Of a stretch of DNA of 35,838 bases, positions 8,499-18,293 are shown one piece after another (positions within the stretch are counted from its first letter, which is position 1; the number at the start of each line of letters is the position of its first letter). Origin of the DNA: Burkholderia catarinensis (lineage in GTDB: Bacteria > Pseudomonadota > Gammaproteobacteria > Burkholderiales > Burkholderiaceae); NCBI RefSeq assembly GCF_001883705.2, contig NZ_MDEQ02000043.1, positions 1 to 35,838 of the forward strand, written 5' to 3'. Both the position numbers and the translations under genes were made by a program. The notes under the pieces were generated by a model that searched no databases, was not told where the DNA came from, and saw nothing but the letters and a program-made list of their open reading frames with translations.

Positions 8499-9779
8499 AT
8501 GAACGCGGTATCGGAAACAGTGAAACGGGCAGCTTTCGACACGTCGATCAAGGTCGACGGCAAGCGGTTGTGGGACAGCCTGATGGAAGTCGCGAAGATC
8601 GGTGCGACGCCGAAAGGCGGCGTGTGCCGCCTCGCGCTGACCGATCTCGACAAGGCCGGCCGCGACCTGATCGTCGGCTGGGCGAAGGCCGCCGGCTGCA
8701 CGGTGACGGTCGATACGATGGGCAACGTGTTCATGCGCCGCGCGGGCCGCGTGGCCGACGCGGCGCCGGTCGTCACGGGCTCGCATGCGGATTCGCAGCC
8801 GACCGGCGGCCGCTTCGACGGCATCTACGGCGTGCTCGGCGGCCTCGAGGTGATTCGCAGCCTTAACGATCGCGGCATCGAGACCGAGCATCCGGTCGAG
8901 GTCGTGATCTGGACCAACGAGGAGGGCTCGCGCTTCGCGCCCGCGATGGTCGCGTCCGGCGTGTTCGCGGGTGTGTTCCCGCTCGAATACGGGCTGTCGC
9001 GCAAGGATGTGGACGGCAAGACGATCGGCGAGGAACTGGCGCGCATCGGCTACGCGGGCGACGTGCCGTGCGGCGGGCGCAAGCTGCACGCGGCGTTCGA
9101 ACTGCATATCGAGCAGGGGCCGATCCTCGAAGCGGAGTGCAAGACGATCGGCGTCGTGACCGACGCGCAGGGGCAGCGCTGGTACGAGATCACCTTCACC
9201 GGGCAGGAAGCGCACGCGGGGCCGACGCCGATGCCGCGCCGTCGCGACGCGCTGCTCGGCGCGGCGCGCGTGGTCGATCTCGTCAACCGGATCGGCCTCG
9301 ATCACGCGCCGTTCGGCTGCGCGACGGTCGGCATGATGCAGGTGCACCCGAACTCGCGCAACGTGATTCCCGGCCGCGTGTTCTTCACCGTCGATTTCCG
9401 TCATCCGGAAGACGCCGTGCTCGCGAAGATGGACGCCTCGCTGCGCGACGGCGTCGCGCGCATCGCGGCCGACATCGGGCTCGAAACGGAACTCGAGCAG
9501 ATTTTCTATTACAAGCCGGTTGCGTTCGACGCGGCGTGTGTGGAAGCCGTGCGCGGCGCGGCCGAGCGCTTCGGCTACTCGCATCGCGACATCGTGTCGG
9601 GTGCGGGGCACGACGCATGCTATCTGGCGCAGGTCGCACCGACGTCGATGGTGTTCGTGCCGTGCGTCGACGGGATCAGCCACAACGAGATCGAGGACGC
9701 GACGCCTGCGTGGATCGAGGCCGGCGCGAACGTGCTGCTGCACGCGATGCTGTCGCGCGCATGCGAGCCGGCTTCATGA
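8499..9779 (+). CDS. pydC: Zn-dependent amidohydrolase, probable beta-ureidopropionase
   Basis: A 426-residue M20-type enzyme of the hydantoinase/carbamoylase group. The ATG at 8499 has AGGAG 8 nt upstream. Metal-site motifs are visible: H96 in 'TGSHADSQPTGGRFDG', D107, E141-E142 in 'WTNEEGSRF', and 'ELHIEQGP'. Family members hydrolyse N-carbamoyl amino acids or allantoate. The dihydropyrimidine dehydrogenase and dihydropyrimidinase genes in the same operon make N-carbamoyl-beta-alanine (or its 2-methyl form) the likely substrate, giving beta-alanine, CO2 and ammonia. There is no ureide gene nearby, so allantoate is less likely. It is the first gene of the operon. Confidence 0.88.
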   Translation: MNAVSETVKRAAFDTSIKVDGKRLWDSLMEVAKIGATPKGGVCRLALTDLDKAGRDLIVGWAKAAGCTVTVDTMGNVFMRRAGRVADAAPVVTGSHADSQPTGGRFDGIYGVLGGLEVIRSLNDRGIETEHPVEVVIWTNEEGSRFAPAMVASGVFAGVFPLEYGLSRKDVDGKTIGEELARIGYAGDVPCGGRKLHAAFELHIEQGPILEAECKTIGVVTDAQGQRWYEITFTGQEAHAGPTPMPRRRDALLGAARVVDLVNRIGLDHAPFGCATVGMMQVHPNSRNVIPGRVFFTVDFRHPEDAVLAKMDASLRDGVARIAADIGLETELEQIFYYKPVAFDAACVEAVRGAAERFGYSHRDIVSGAGHDACYLAQVAPTSMVFVPCVDGISHNEIEDATPAWIEAGANVLLHAMLSRACEPAS

Positions 9780-9908
9780 CGCATCGACCGTAGCGCGACC
9801 GGCAGGCGGTTCATCGCCTGACCCAGGCATTCCCAAGCATGACCGCCCCGACTGTGCATCCGCAGCCGGCGGGGACGGCTTTGTCTCCACCCAGTCGAAG
9901 GAACGCGT

Positions 9909-11246
9909 ATGACCACCAAGCCAACCGGCGATATCGCCGCGCATCGCCTGTCGTCCACGCAACTCTCGTGCGAATTCGCCGATATCGCGCCGCTGCTCGA
10001 CCCGACCGCGGCCGCGGCCGCCGCGAGCCGCTGCCATTACTGCTACGACGCGCCGTGCGTGCAGGCCTGCCCGACGCAGATCGACATTCCGAGCTTCATC
10101 CGCAAGATCGGCAACGGCAACCTGAAAGGCGCCGCGACCGACATCCTGTCCGCGAATCCGCTCGGCGGGATGTGCGCGCGCGTGTGCCCGACCGAGATCC
10201 TGTGCGAAGGCGCATGCGTGCGCAACCACCAGGATTCGCAGCCCGTCGCGATCGGCGCGCTGCAGCGCCATGCGACCGACTGGGCGATGGAGACGGGCGC
10301 AGTGCGCTTCAAGCGCGCGCCCGAGACGGGCCGCCATGTCGCGGTGGTCGGCGCGGGGCCGGCCGGGCTCGCGTGTGCGCACCGGCTCGCGCTCGCCGGG
10401 CACCGCGTCACGCTGTTCGACGCGCGCCCGAAGGGCGGCGGCCTCAACGAATACGGGATCGCCGCGTACAAGACCGTCGACGATTTCGCGCAGCGCGAAG
10501 TCGAATGGCTGCTGTCGGTCGGCGGCATCGAACTGGAAACGGGTGTTGCGCTCGGGCGCGACGTGACGCTCGACGCGCTGCGCGAGCAGCACGACGCGGT
10601 GTTTCTCGCGATGGGCCTCGGCGGCGTGCGCGCGCTCGCGATCGACGGCGAGCAACTGGCCGGCGTGATGAACGCGGTCGACTTCATCGCGCAGGTGCGG
10701 CAGGCCGACGGGCTGGAGAACGTGCCGGTCGGGCGGCGCGTGGTCGTGATCGGCGGCGGCAATACGGCCATCGATGCGGCCGTGCAGAGCCGCAAGCTCG
10801 GCGCCGAGCGCGTGACGATGGTGTATCGGCGTGGTGTCGACGCGATGAGCGCGACGTGGGCCGAGCGCGAGTTCGCGCAGAAGAGCGGCGTCACGCTGGT
10901 CACGCACGCGAAGCCCGTGCGCATGACGGGCGCGAACGGACAGGTGACGGGCGTCGAATTCGACGCGGCATCGGGCGAGCGCTTCACCGTCGATGCCGAC
11001 ATGGTGCTGAAGGCGATCGGTCAGACGCTGGTGCCCGACGGCATCGCGGCCGCGTTGCTGACGGCGGACGGCGCGCGTATCGCGGTGGACGCGGACGGGC
11101 GTACCGCACTGCCCGACGTGTGGGCCGGCGGTGACTGCGCGGCGACGGACGGCATCGACCTCACGGTGCAGGCCGTGCAGGACGGCAAGCGCGCGGCCGC
11201 GTCGATCGACGCGGCGCTCGCGGCGCGCGACGCGAAGGCTGCGTGA
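9909..11246 (+). CDS. preT: Dihydropyrimidine dehydrogenase, flavin/NAD(P)H subunit PreT
   Basis: A 445-residue FAD and Fe-S protein that feeds electrons from NAD(P)H to PreA. N-terminal cysteines C42, C45, C50 and C54, then C89, C93, C99 and C103, form the Fe-S cluster ligands. The FAD fold has GAGPAG at 148-153 and the NAD(P)H fold has GGGNTA at 282-287. A C-terminal 'VWAGGDCAATDGIDLTVQAV' closes the FAD site. It corresponds to the N-terminal half of eukaryotic dihydropyrimidine dehydrogenase. GAAGGA lies 7 nt upstream of the ATG, and preA follows after 55 nt. Glutamate synthase small subunits share this fold, but the adjacent preA settles the role. Confidence 0.94.
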   Translation: MTTKPTGDIAAHRLSSTQLSCEFADIAPLLDPTAAAAAASRCHYCYDAPCVQACPTQIDIPSFIRKIGNGNLKGAATDILSANPLGGMCARVCPTEILCEGACVRNHQDSQPVAIGALQRHATDWAMETGAVRFKRAPETGRHVAVVGAGPAGLACAHRLALAGHRVTLFDARPKGGGLNEYGIAAYKTVDDFAQREVEWLLSVGGIELETGVALGRDVTLDALREQHDAVFLAMGLGGVRALAIDGEQLAGVMNAVDFIAQVRQADGLENVPVGRRVVVIGGGNTAIDAAVQSRKLGAERVTMVYRRGVDAMSATWAEREFAQKSGVTLVTHAKPVRMTGANGQVTGVEFDAASGERFTVDADMVLKAIGQTLVPDGIAAALLTADGARIAVDADGRTALPDVWAGGDCAATDGIDLTVQAVQDGKRAAASIDAALAARDAKAA

Positions 11247-11301
11247 AAGCGCGGCGCACCCCAGGCACACCGATAACGACCCCACTTTCACGGAGCCGAA
11301 C

Positions 11302-12618
11302 ATGGCCGACCTTCGCTGCACCATCGCGGGCATTACTTCGCCGAATCCCTTCTGGCTTGCCTCCGCGCCGCCGACCGACAAGGCCTACAACGTCAACCGC
11401 GCATTCGAGGCGGGCTGGGGCGGCGTCGTCTGGAAGACGCTCGGGCTCGATCCGCACGTCGTCAACGTCAGTTCGCGCTATGGCGCCGTGCAGTGGAACG
11501 GCCAGCGCATCGCGGGGCTGAACAACATCGAGCTGATCACCGACCGCCCGCTCGACGTGAACCTGAGAGAGATCGCGCAGGTGAAGCGCGACTGGCCGGA
11601 CCGCGCGCTGATCGTGTCGCTGATGGTGCCGTGCAACGAGCGTGACTGGAAATGGATCCTGCCGCTCGTCGAGGATACGGGTGCCGACGCGGTCGAGCTG
11701 AACTTCGGCTGCCCGCACGGGATGAGCGAGCGCGGGATGGGCGCGGCGGTCGGGCAGGTGCCCGAATACGTCGAGATGGTCACGCGCTGGGTGAAGGAAG
11801 GCACGAAGCTGCCGTGCCTCGTGAAGCTCACGCCGAACATCAGCGACATCCGGATGGGATCGCGCGCGGCGTACAAGGGCGGCGCGGACGGCGTCTCGCT
11901 GATCAACACGATCAACTCGATCGTCGCGGTCGATCTCGACCACATGGCGCCGATGCCGACCGTCGACGGCAAGGGCACGCACGGCGGCTATTGCGGCCCG
12001 GCGGTCAAGCCGATCGCATTGAACATGGTCGCGGAGATCGCGCGCGATCCGGAAACGCCGAACCTGCCGATCTCGGGCATCGGCGGCATCTCGACGTGGC
12101 GCGACGCGGCCGAATTCATGGTGCTCGGCGCCGGCAGCGTGCAGGTATGCACCGCCGCGATGCATTACGGCTTCCGGATCGTGTCGGACCTCGCCGACGG
12201 GCTGTCGAACTGGATGGACGAGAAGGGCTACGCGACGCTCGACGACGTGCGCGGCCGCGCGGTGCCGAACGTGACCGACTGGAAATACCTGAACCTGAAG
12301 TACGACATCAAGGCGCGCATCGACCAGGATCGCTGCATCCAGTGCGGACTGTGCCATATCGCGTGCGAGGACACGTCGCACCAGGCGATCACGCGCGAGA
12401 AGGACGGCGTGCGGCATTTCGAAGTGATCGATTCGGAATGCGTCGGGTGCAATCTTTGCATGCATGTGTGTCCGGTCGAGCAATGCATCACGATGGAGCG
12501 CGTCGATTCGGGTGACTACGCGAACTGGACCACGCATCCGAACAATCCGGCGAGCACGGATGGCGGTGCGAGCGGCGGCCCGGCGGCGGCACCCGAGAAA
12601 CACGCGAAGGCGGCCTGA
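11302..12618 (+). CDS. preA: Dihydropyrimidine dehydrogenase catalytic subunit PreA
   Basis: A 438-residue FMN enzyme that reduces uracil and thymine to the 5,6-dihydro forms. The DHOD-like TIM barrel covers residues ~1-320, with 'ELNFGCPHGMSERGMG' from about 132 as the active-site region. A C-terminal ferredoxin domain has two 4Fe-4S motifs: C345, C348, C351, C355 and C380, C383, C386, C390. A low-complexity Gly/Ala/Pro tail follows. The ATG at 11302 is chosen over upstream codons because CGGAG lies 8 nt before it and the protein then aligns with the usual PreA N-terminus ('MADLRCTIAGITSPNPFWLA'). It acts with PreT. Confidence 0.95.
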   Translation: MADLRCTIAGITSPNPFWLASAPPTDKAYNVNRAFEAGWGGVVWKTLGLDPHVVNVSSRYGAVQWNGQRIAGLNNIELITDRPLDVNLREIAQVKRDWPDRALIVSLMVPCNERDWKWILPLVEDTGADAVELNFGCPHGMSERGMGAAVGQVPEYVEMVTRWVKEGTKLPCLVKLTPNISDIRMGSRAAYKGGADGVSLINTINSIVAVDLDHMAPMPTVDGKGTHGGYCGPAVKPIALNMVAEIARDPETPNLPISGIGGISTWRDAAEFMVLGAGSVQVCTAAMHYGFRIVSDLADGLSNWMDEKGYATLDDVRGRAVPNVTDWKYLNLKYDIKARIDQDRCIQCGLCHIACEDTSHQAITREKDGVRHFEVIDSECVGCNLCMHVCPVEQCITMERVDSGDYANWTTHPNNPASTDGGASGGPAAAPEKHAKAA

Positions 12619-12627
12619 CCGGCGGCC

Positions 12628-12659
12628 GGCGGCGCGGGCGTTCCAGCGCCGCCGTTTTT
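12628..12659 (+). terminator. Intra-operon terminator-like hairpin after preA
   Basis: GGCGGCGC (12628-12635) pairs with GCGCCGCC (12646-12653) over a 10-nt loop, and gttttt follows at 12654-12659. This is a good intrinsic terminator, placed between preA and the permease gene. It probably lowers rather than abolishes expression of the permease and dihydropyrimidinase relative to preTA, unless a second promoter lies downstream. Confidence 0.7.
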
Positions 12660-12719
12660 CGTTCCACCCGGGCCGGCATCGGACGATGCCGGCGCTGACG
12701 TTTTCGTGGAGTGCGATTG

Positions 12720-14228
12720 ATGAAATCCGCAGCGAACCCCACCGACCCCGACAGCGCCGCGGCGCAGGGCGGCAGCCTGTACAACGACGACCTCGCGCCG
12801 ACCACGCCGGCGCAGCGCACATGGAAGTGGTATCACTTCGCGGCGCTTTGGGTCGGGATGGTGATGAACATCGCGTCGTACATGCTCGCGGCCGGGCTGA
12901 TCCAGGAAGGCATGTCGCCCTGGCAGGCGGTGATGACCGTGCTGCTCGGCAACCTGATCGTGCTCGTGCCGATGCTGCTGATCGGCCATGCGGGCGCGAA
13001 GCACGGGATTCCGTACGCGGTGCTCGTGCGCGCGTCGTTCGGCACGCAGGGCGCGAAGCTGCCGGCGCTGTTGCGCGCGATCGTCGCATGCGGGTGGTAC
13101 GGCATCCAGACCTGGCTCGGCGGCAGTGCGATCTACACGCTGCTGAACATCCTGACCGGCAACGCGCTGCATGGCGCGGCGCTGCCGCTCGTCGGCATCT
13201 CGTTCGGGCAGCTCGCGTGCTTTCTCGTGTTCTGGGTGCTGCAGCTCTACTTCATCTGGCACGGCACCGATTCGATCCGCTGGCTCGAGAGCTGGTCCGC
13301 GCCGATCAAGGTCGTGATGTGCGTGGCGCTCGTGTGGTGGGCGACGTCGAAGGCGGGCGGGTTCGGCTCGATGCTGTCGGCGCCGTCGCAGTTCGCGGCG
13401 GGCGGCAAGAAGGCCGGGCTGTTCTGGGCGACCTTCTGGCCGGGCCTGACCGCGATGGTCGGCTTCTGGGCGACGCTTGCGCTGAACATTCCCGATTTCA
13501 CGCGCTTCGCGCATTCGCAGCGCGACCAGATGATCGGGCAGTCGATCGGGCTGCCGCTGCCGATGGCGCTGCTGTCGGTGGTGTCGGTCGTCGTGACGTC
13601 GGCGACCGTCGTGATCTACGGCAACGCGATCTGGGACCCGATCGACCTGACGAGCCGGATGACGGGCATCGGCGTGGGCATTGCGCTCGTGATCCTCACG
13701 CTCGACACGATGTGCTGCAACCTCGCCGCGAATCTCGTCGGCCCCGCGTACGACTTCTCGAGCCTGTGGCCGAAGGCCATCTCGTACCGCACGGGCGGGA
13801 TGATCACCGCGACGATCGCGATCGCGATGATGCCGTGGAAGATCCTCGCGACGACGGACGGCTATATCTTCACCTGGCTCGTCGGCTATTCGGCGCTGCT
13901 CGGGCCGGTCGCGGGCATCCTGATGGTCGACTACTTCCTGATTCGCGGCACGCAGCTCGACACGCGCGCGCTGTTCGACGAGCGCGGCGGCTTCAGCTAT
14001 GCGCGCGGCTGGAACCCGGCCGCGCTGGCCGCGCTCGCGATCGGCGTGCTGCCGAACCTGCCCGGCTTCCTGCACACGGCATTCCCGGCGTCGTTCCCGA
14101 ACGTGCCGGCATTCTTCAACACGCTCTACACGTACGCATGGTTCGTCGGCCTCGTGCTGGCGTCGGGCGTGTACGGCACCTGGATGAAGTGGCGCGCCGG
14201 ACAGCGCGCGCAGATCGCGAGCGCGTGA
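12720..14228 (+). CDS. NCS1-family permease (uracil/thymine/allantoin type)
   Basis: A 502-residue integral membrane protein with about 12 hydrophobic segments from residue ~35 to ~490. The N-terminal 'SLYNDDLAPTTPAQRTWKWY' and the following 'WVGMVMNIASYMLAAGLI' are hallmarks of the NCS1 nucleobase:cation symporters, and 'GSAIYTLLNIL' and 'NIPDFTRFA' are conserved transport-path segments. The ATG at 12720 has GGAG 8 nt upstream; a GTG three codons earlier overlaps that site. Its place in the pyrimidine operon points to uracil, thymine or a dihydropyrimidine/hydantoin as substrate. Specificity within the family cannot be read by eye. Confidence 0.92.
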   Translation: MKSAANPTDPDSAAAQGGSLYNDDLAPTTPAQRTWKWYHFAALWVGMVMNIASYMLAAGLIQEGMSPWQAVMTVLLGNLIVLVPMLLIGHAGAKHGIPYAVLVRASFGTQGAKLPALLRAIVACGWYGIQTWLGGSAIYTLLNILTGNALHGAALPLVGISFGQLACFLVFWVLQLYFIWHGTDSIRWLESWSAPIKVVMCVALVWWATSKAGGFGSMLSAPSQFAAGGKKAGLFWATFWPGLTAMVGFWATLALNIPDFTRFAHSQRDQMIGQSIGLPLPMALLSVVSVVVTSATVVIYGNAIWDPIDLTSRMTGIGVGIALVILTLDTMCCNLAANLVGPAYDFSSLWPKAISYRTGGMITATIAIAMMPWKILATTDGYIFTWLVGYSALLGPVAGILMVDYFLIRGTQLDTRALFDERGGFSYARGWNPAALAALAIGVLPNLPGFLHTAFPASFPNVPAFFNTLYTYAWFVGLVLASGVYGTWMKWRAGQRAQIASA

Positions 14229-14289
14229 CGCGCGAGATGCGCGAGATGCGTGTCACGCGGCATCCGACAGTCAACGAGGAGGCAACGAA

Positions 14290-15747
<1,458 letters not shown>

Positions 15748-15758
15748 GCGGAACGTAT

Positions 15759-15795
15759 CGCGCGGGGTGTCCGTTTGCGCGGCGCGCCCCGCGCG
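15759..15795 (+). terminator. GC-rich hairpin downstream of hydA (possible weak terminator)
   Basis: CGCGCGGGG (15759-15767) and CCCCGCGCG (15787-15795) are perfect complements with a 19-nt loop, starting 12 nt after the hydA stop. No T run follows, so it may be a Rho-assisted end or an mRNA-stabilising structure rather than an intrinsic terminator. Confidence 0.4.
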
Positions 15796-15895
15796 CGTCC
15801 GGACATCCCGTCGCGTTCATGGCGGCGGACGATCGGCGCGGGACGGGCTGCCCCGCAGGCGCTGACCGTGCTCCGGTCCCGCATCGTCCTCGCAT

Positions 15896-15911
15896 CCTGT
15901 CCATTCGGTCA
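15896..15911. promoter_or_regulatory. Second copy of the rutR-region motif, upstream of the nucleoside operon
   Basis: CCTGTCCATTCGGTCA matches CCTGTCCAATCGGACA at 8310 in 14 of 16 positions, in the same orientation relative to the downstream operon. Here the right half-site is degenerate, so the palindrome is imperfect. TATATG at 15913-15918 could be a -10 box next to it. If real, both operons answer to one regulator. Confidence 0.42.
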
Positions 15912-15974
15912 ATATATGGCACGGCTTGTGCTTTATCCCCTCCGTTTTATCCGCGAAACGGTCTGAATGCTGAC

Positions 15975-15984
15975 TGACCGGTCA
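15975..15984. promoter_or_regulatory. Palindrome TGACCGGTCA in the nucleoside operon leader
   Basis: A perfect 10-bp palindrome in the flank 'cTGACCGGTCAag'. Its half-site TGACC resembles the E. coli RutR half-site TTGACC but with different centre spacing. It is a candidate repressor site; the regulator is unknown. Confidence 0.3.
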
Positions 15985-16118
15985 AGTTCGGAGCGCACGC
16001 GCACCTGAAGCAGGCGGCGCGCCCGAATCTGGGGCAGCGGCCGGCCGCGGCGAGCCGGGTCCGACGGAAAGCGTTGGGATATCGACAAGAGCAACGATCG
16101 GAAGGTGGGGTCAAGCGA

Positions 16119-17117
16119 ATGTATGTAGAAGAACTGAATAAATCGTCAACGAGGGAAACGAAGGCAGCGCATGCGGCGACGCGGACGGGCGTCATGCTGC
16201 TAGCGCTTTCGGTGGGCATACCGACGGTCGCGATCGCGCAGGAGACGGGCACCGTCGCGCCGGGGGCCGGCACGCAGATCGCCGAGAGCGGCATGGTCGC
16301 GCCGAATGCGCCGCCGGCACCCGCGCCGTCGCCGTATCTGTCGACGTGGTTTCACCAGAGCCTCGGCGTGATCGGGTCGAAGGACATCCGCTTCGGGCCG
16401 CACACGACCAACGACGTGTACCTCGAATACGAATACTTCGGGCGGAAGGGGCCGTTCGACCTGTACGGCTATGTCGACCTGCCGCGTGCGATCGGCGTCG
16501 GCAACGGCTACGACTCGGGCTATACGAACAAGGGCTCGCCGCTGTTCAGCGAGCAGGAGCCGCGCGTGTCGATCGACGATCTCCTCGGCCGGCATCTCGG
16601 ATTCGGGCCGTTCAAGGAATGGTATGTCGCGTTCGACTGGATCTACGACCAGGGGCACAACACGGCCGGGCGGCAGAACACGCTGTATGCGGGCTTCGGT
16701 ACCGACATCGACACGCATACGAAGCTGATGCTGTCCGCGAACCTGTACGTGCGCCGGCAATGGGAGAACTACGGCGCGGCCAACCAGAACACGTGGGACG
16801 GCTATCGCGCGCAGATGAAATACATCTACCCGATCGGTACGTTCCACGGCGGCAACCTGACCTACGTCGGGTTCTTCAACTACGACTTCGGTTCGAAGCT
16901 GCGCGAGGAGACGGGCGGCAATACGCGCACCGACACCGCGTTCGTGTCGACCAACGTGCTGATCTATTCGTTCAAGCACTGGCGCTTCTGGACCGCAGCC
17001 CGCTATTTCCACAACGGCGGCCAGTGGGGCGGCACCGAGCTGAACTTCGGCGACGGGCCGTTCCAGAACCGGTCGACCGGCTGGGGCTACTACGCGAGCG
17101 TCGGCTATCAGTTCTGA
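16119..17117 (+). CDS. Tsx-like nucleoside channel, outer membrane protein
   Basis: A 332-residue outer-membrane protein. The N-terminus has a hydrophobic stretch at 23-40 ending AIA|QE, a signal peptidase I site, after an unusually long 20-residue hydrophilic start. Residues 45-75 are Ala/Pro/Gly rich. The mature part alternates aromatic strands ('TTNDVYLEYEYFGRKGPFDL', 'GGNLTYVGFFNYDFGSK') and ends with the C-terminal phenylalanine ('YYASVGYQF') used for barrel assembly. These match the Tsx nucleoside-specific porin family. The following genes for nucleoside handling support the role. It is the first gene of the operon. Confidence 0.88.
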   Translation: MYVEELNKSSTRETKAAHAATRTGVMLLALSVGIPTVAIAQETGTVAPGAGTQIAESGMVAPNAPPAPAPSPYLSTWFHQSLGVIGSKDIRFGPHTTNDVYLEYEYFGRKGPFDLYGYVDLPRAIGVGNGYDSGYTNKGSPLFSEQEPRVSIDDLLGRHLGFGPFKEWYVAFDWIYDQGHNTAGRQNTLYAGFGTDIDTHTKLMLSANLYVRRQWENYGAANQNTWDGYRAQMKYIYPIGTFHGGNLTYVGFFNYDFGSKLREETGGNTRTDTAFVSTNVLIYSFKHWRFWTAARYFHNGGQWGGTELNFGDGPFQNRSTGWGYYASVGYQF

Positions 17118-17168
17118 CGGGCCCGCGCCTGCGACACGATCATGAATCTCACTCGAACGAGGCAAGCA

Positions 17169-18215
17169 ATGTTGAAGGGGAAAGTCCTGAAGTTGGCGGC
17201 AATCGTTGCGCTGGTCGCGACGATGACGGCCGGCGCGCACGCGGCCGGCGAACGCGCGCATCGGACGCGTGCGATCAAGGTGCTGATCGTCACGATGTTC
17301 GGACCGGAAGGCAAGGCGTGGCTCGACCGGATCGGGCCGGTGCAGAAGATCGCGGTGCCGGGCCTGTCGCCCGACTACCCGCACATCAGTTGCACGCGCA
17401 ACGACGTGTGCGTGCTGACGACCGGCATGGGCCACGCGAACGCGGCTGCATCGATGGCGGCGCTGGTCTATTCGCGCCGGTTCGACCTGCGCAAGACCTA
17501 CTTCGTCGTGACCGGCATCGCCGGCATCGATCCGGCGCAGGGCACGCTCGGCTCGGCCGCGTGGGCACGCTACCTGGTCGACTTCGGGATCCAGTGGGAA
17601 CTGGATGCGCGCGAGATCCCGGCCGGCTGGAAGTCGGGCTATCTCGGCATCAACACGAAGAACGGAGACGAGAAACCGCCGCTCGACTACCGCACCGAGG
17701 TGTTCCAGTTGAACGAGGCATTGCTCCGGAAAGCCGTCGCGCTGTCGCGCGACGTGACGCTGCACGACAGCAGGGAAGCGGCCGTGTATCGCGCGAAGTA
17801 TCCGGAAGCGCCCGCGAACCGGCCGCCGACCGTGATCCAGTGCGATACGCTCGCGGGCGACACGTGGTTCTCGGGCACGAAGCTCGGCGAGCGCGCCAGC
17901 GAATGGACGCGCCTGCTGACCGACGGCAAGGGGGTGTACTGCACGACGCAGCAGGAAGACAATGCGACGTTCGAAGTGATCAAGCGGGCGGCCGCGGCAG
18001 GGCTGGCCGATACGCAGCGCGTGGCCGTGCTGCGCTCGGGTTCGGACTTCGACCGGCCGCCGCCGGGCGGCTCGGACGTCGACAACCTGCTCGATTACCA
18101 GCGCCAGGGCGGGTTCGTGCCGGCCCTCGACAATCTGTACCTCGCCGGTTCACCGCTCGTGAACGCGATCGTGAAGGACTGGGCGCACTGGAAGGATGGC
18201 GTACCGGCCGAGTGA
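17169..18215 (+). CDS. Exported purine nucleoside permease (NUP)-family protein
   Basis: A 348-residue protein from the ATG at 17169, which has CGAGG 8 nt upstream; an ATG 27 nt earlier lacks a site. A signal peptide is clear (basic start, hydrophobic 8-22, cleavage near AHA|AG at 25). The body matches the NUP family first described as a Candida purine nucleoside permease: 'KVLIVTMFGPEGKAWL', 'VCVLTTGMGHANAAASMAAL', 'YFVVTGIAGIDPAQGTLGSA'. No membrane helices are seen, so 'permease' is doubtful. The fold pattern resembles nucleoside phosphorylases, and a periplasmic nucleoside-binding or cleaving enzyme is the better guess (inference). It lies between the Tsx channel and the inner-membrane carrier. 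Confidence 0.85.
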   Translation: MLKGKVLKLAAIVALVATMTAGAHAAGERAHRTRAIKVLIVTMFGPEGKAWLDRIGPVQKIAVPGLSPDYPHISCTRNDVCVLTTGMGHANAAASMAALVYSRRFDLRKTYFVVTGIAGIDPAQGTLGSAAWARYLVDFGIQWELDAREIPAGWKSGYLGINTKNGDEKPPLDYRTEVFQLNEALLRKAVALSRDVTLHDSREAAVYRAKYPEAPANRPPTVIQCDTLAGDTWFSGTKLGERASEWTRLLTDGKGVYCTTQQEDNATFEVIKRAAAAGLADTQRVAVLRSGSDFDRPPPGGSDVDNLLDYQRQGGFVPALDNLYLAGSPLVNAIVKDWAHWKDGVPAE

Positions 18216-18293
18216 CGGCCGCCGTCGGCAGGACACGGGTGCGCTTCCGGCGCGCTCCGGCGGTTCAATAACATTGAGAGAAAGGAGTACAAG

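Larger units (their letters stand above)
15748..16118. other. Intergenic region before the nucleoside operon (371 bp)
   Basis: No gene is seen. The segment holds a 9-bp stem hairpin just after hydA (15759-15795), a copy of the rutR-region motif at 15896-15911 followed by TATATG at 15913, an AT-richer patch 'ttgtgctttatcccctccg', and a perfect palindrome TGACCGGTCA at 15975-15984. The first gene of the next operon starts at 16119 with a GGTGGGG ribosome site. Confidence 0.55.
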
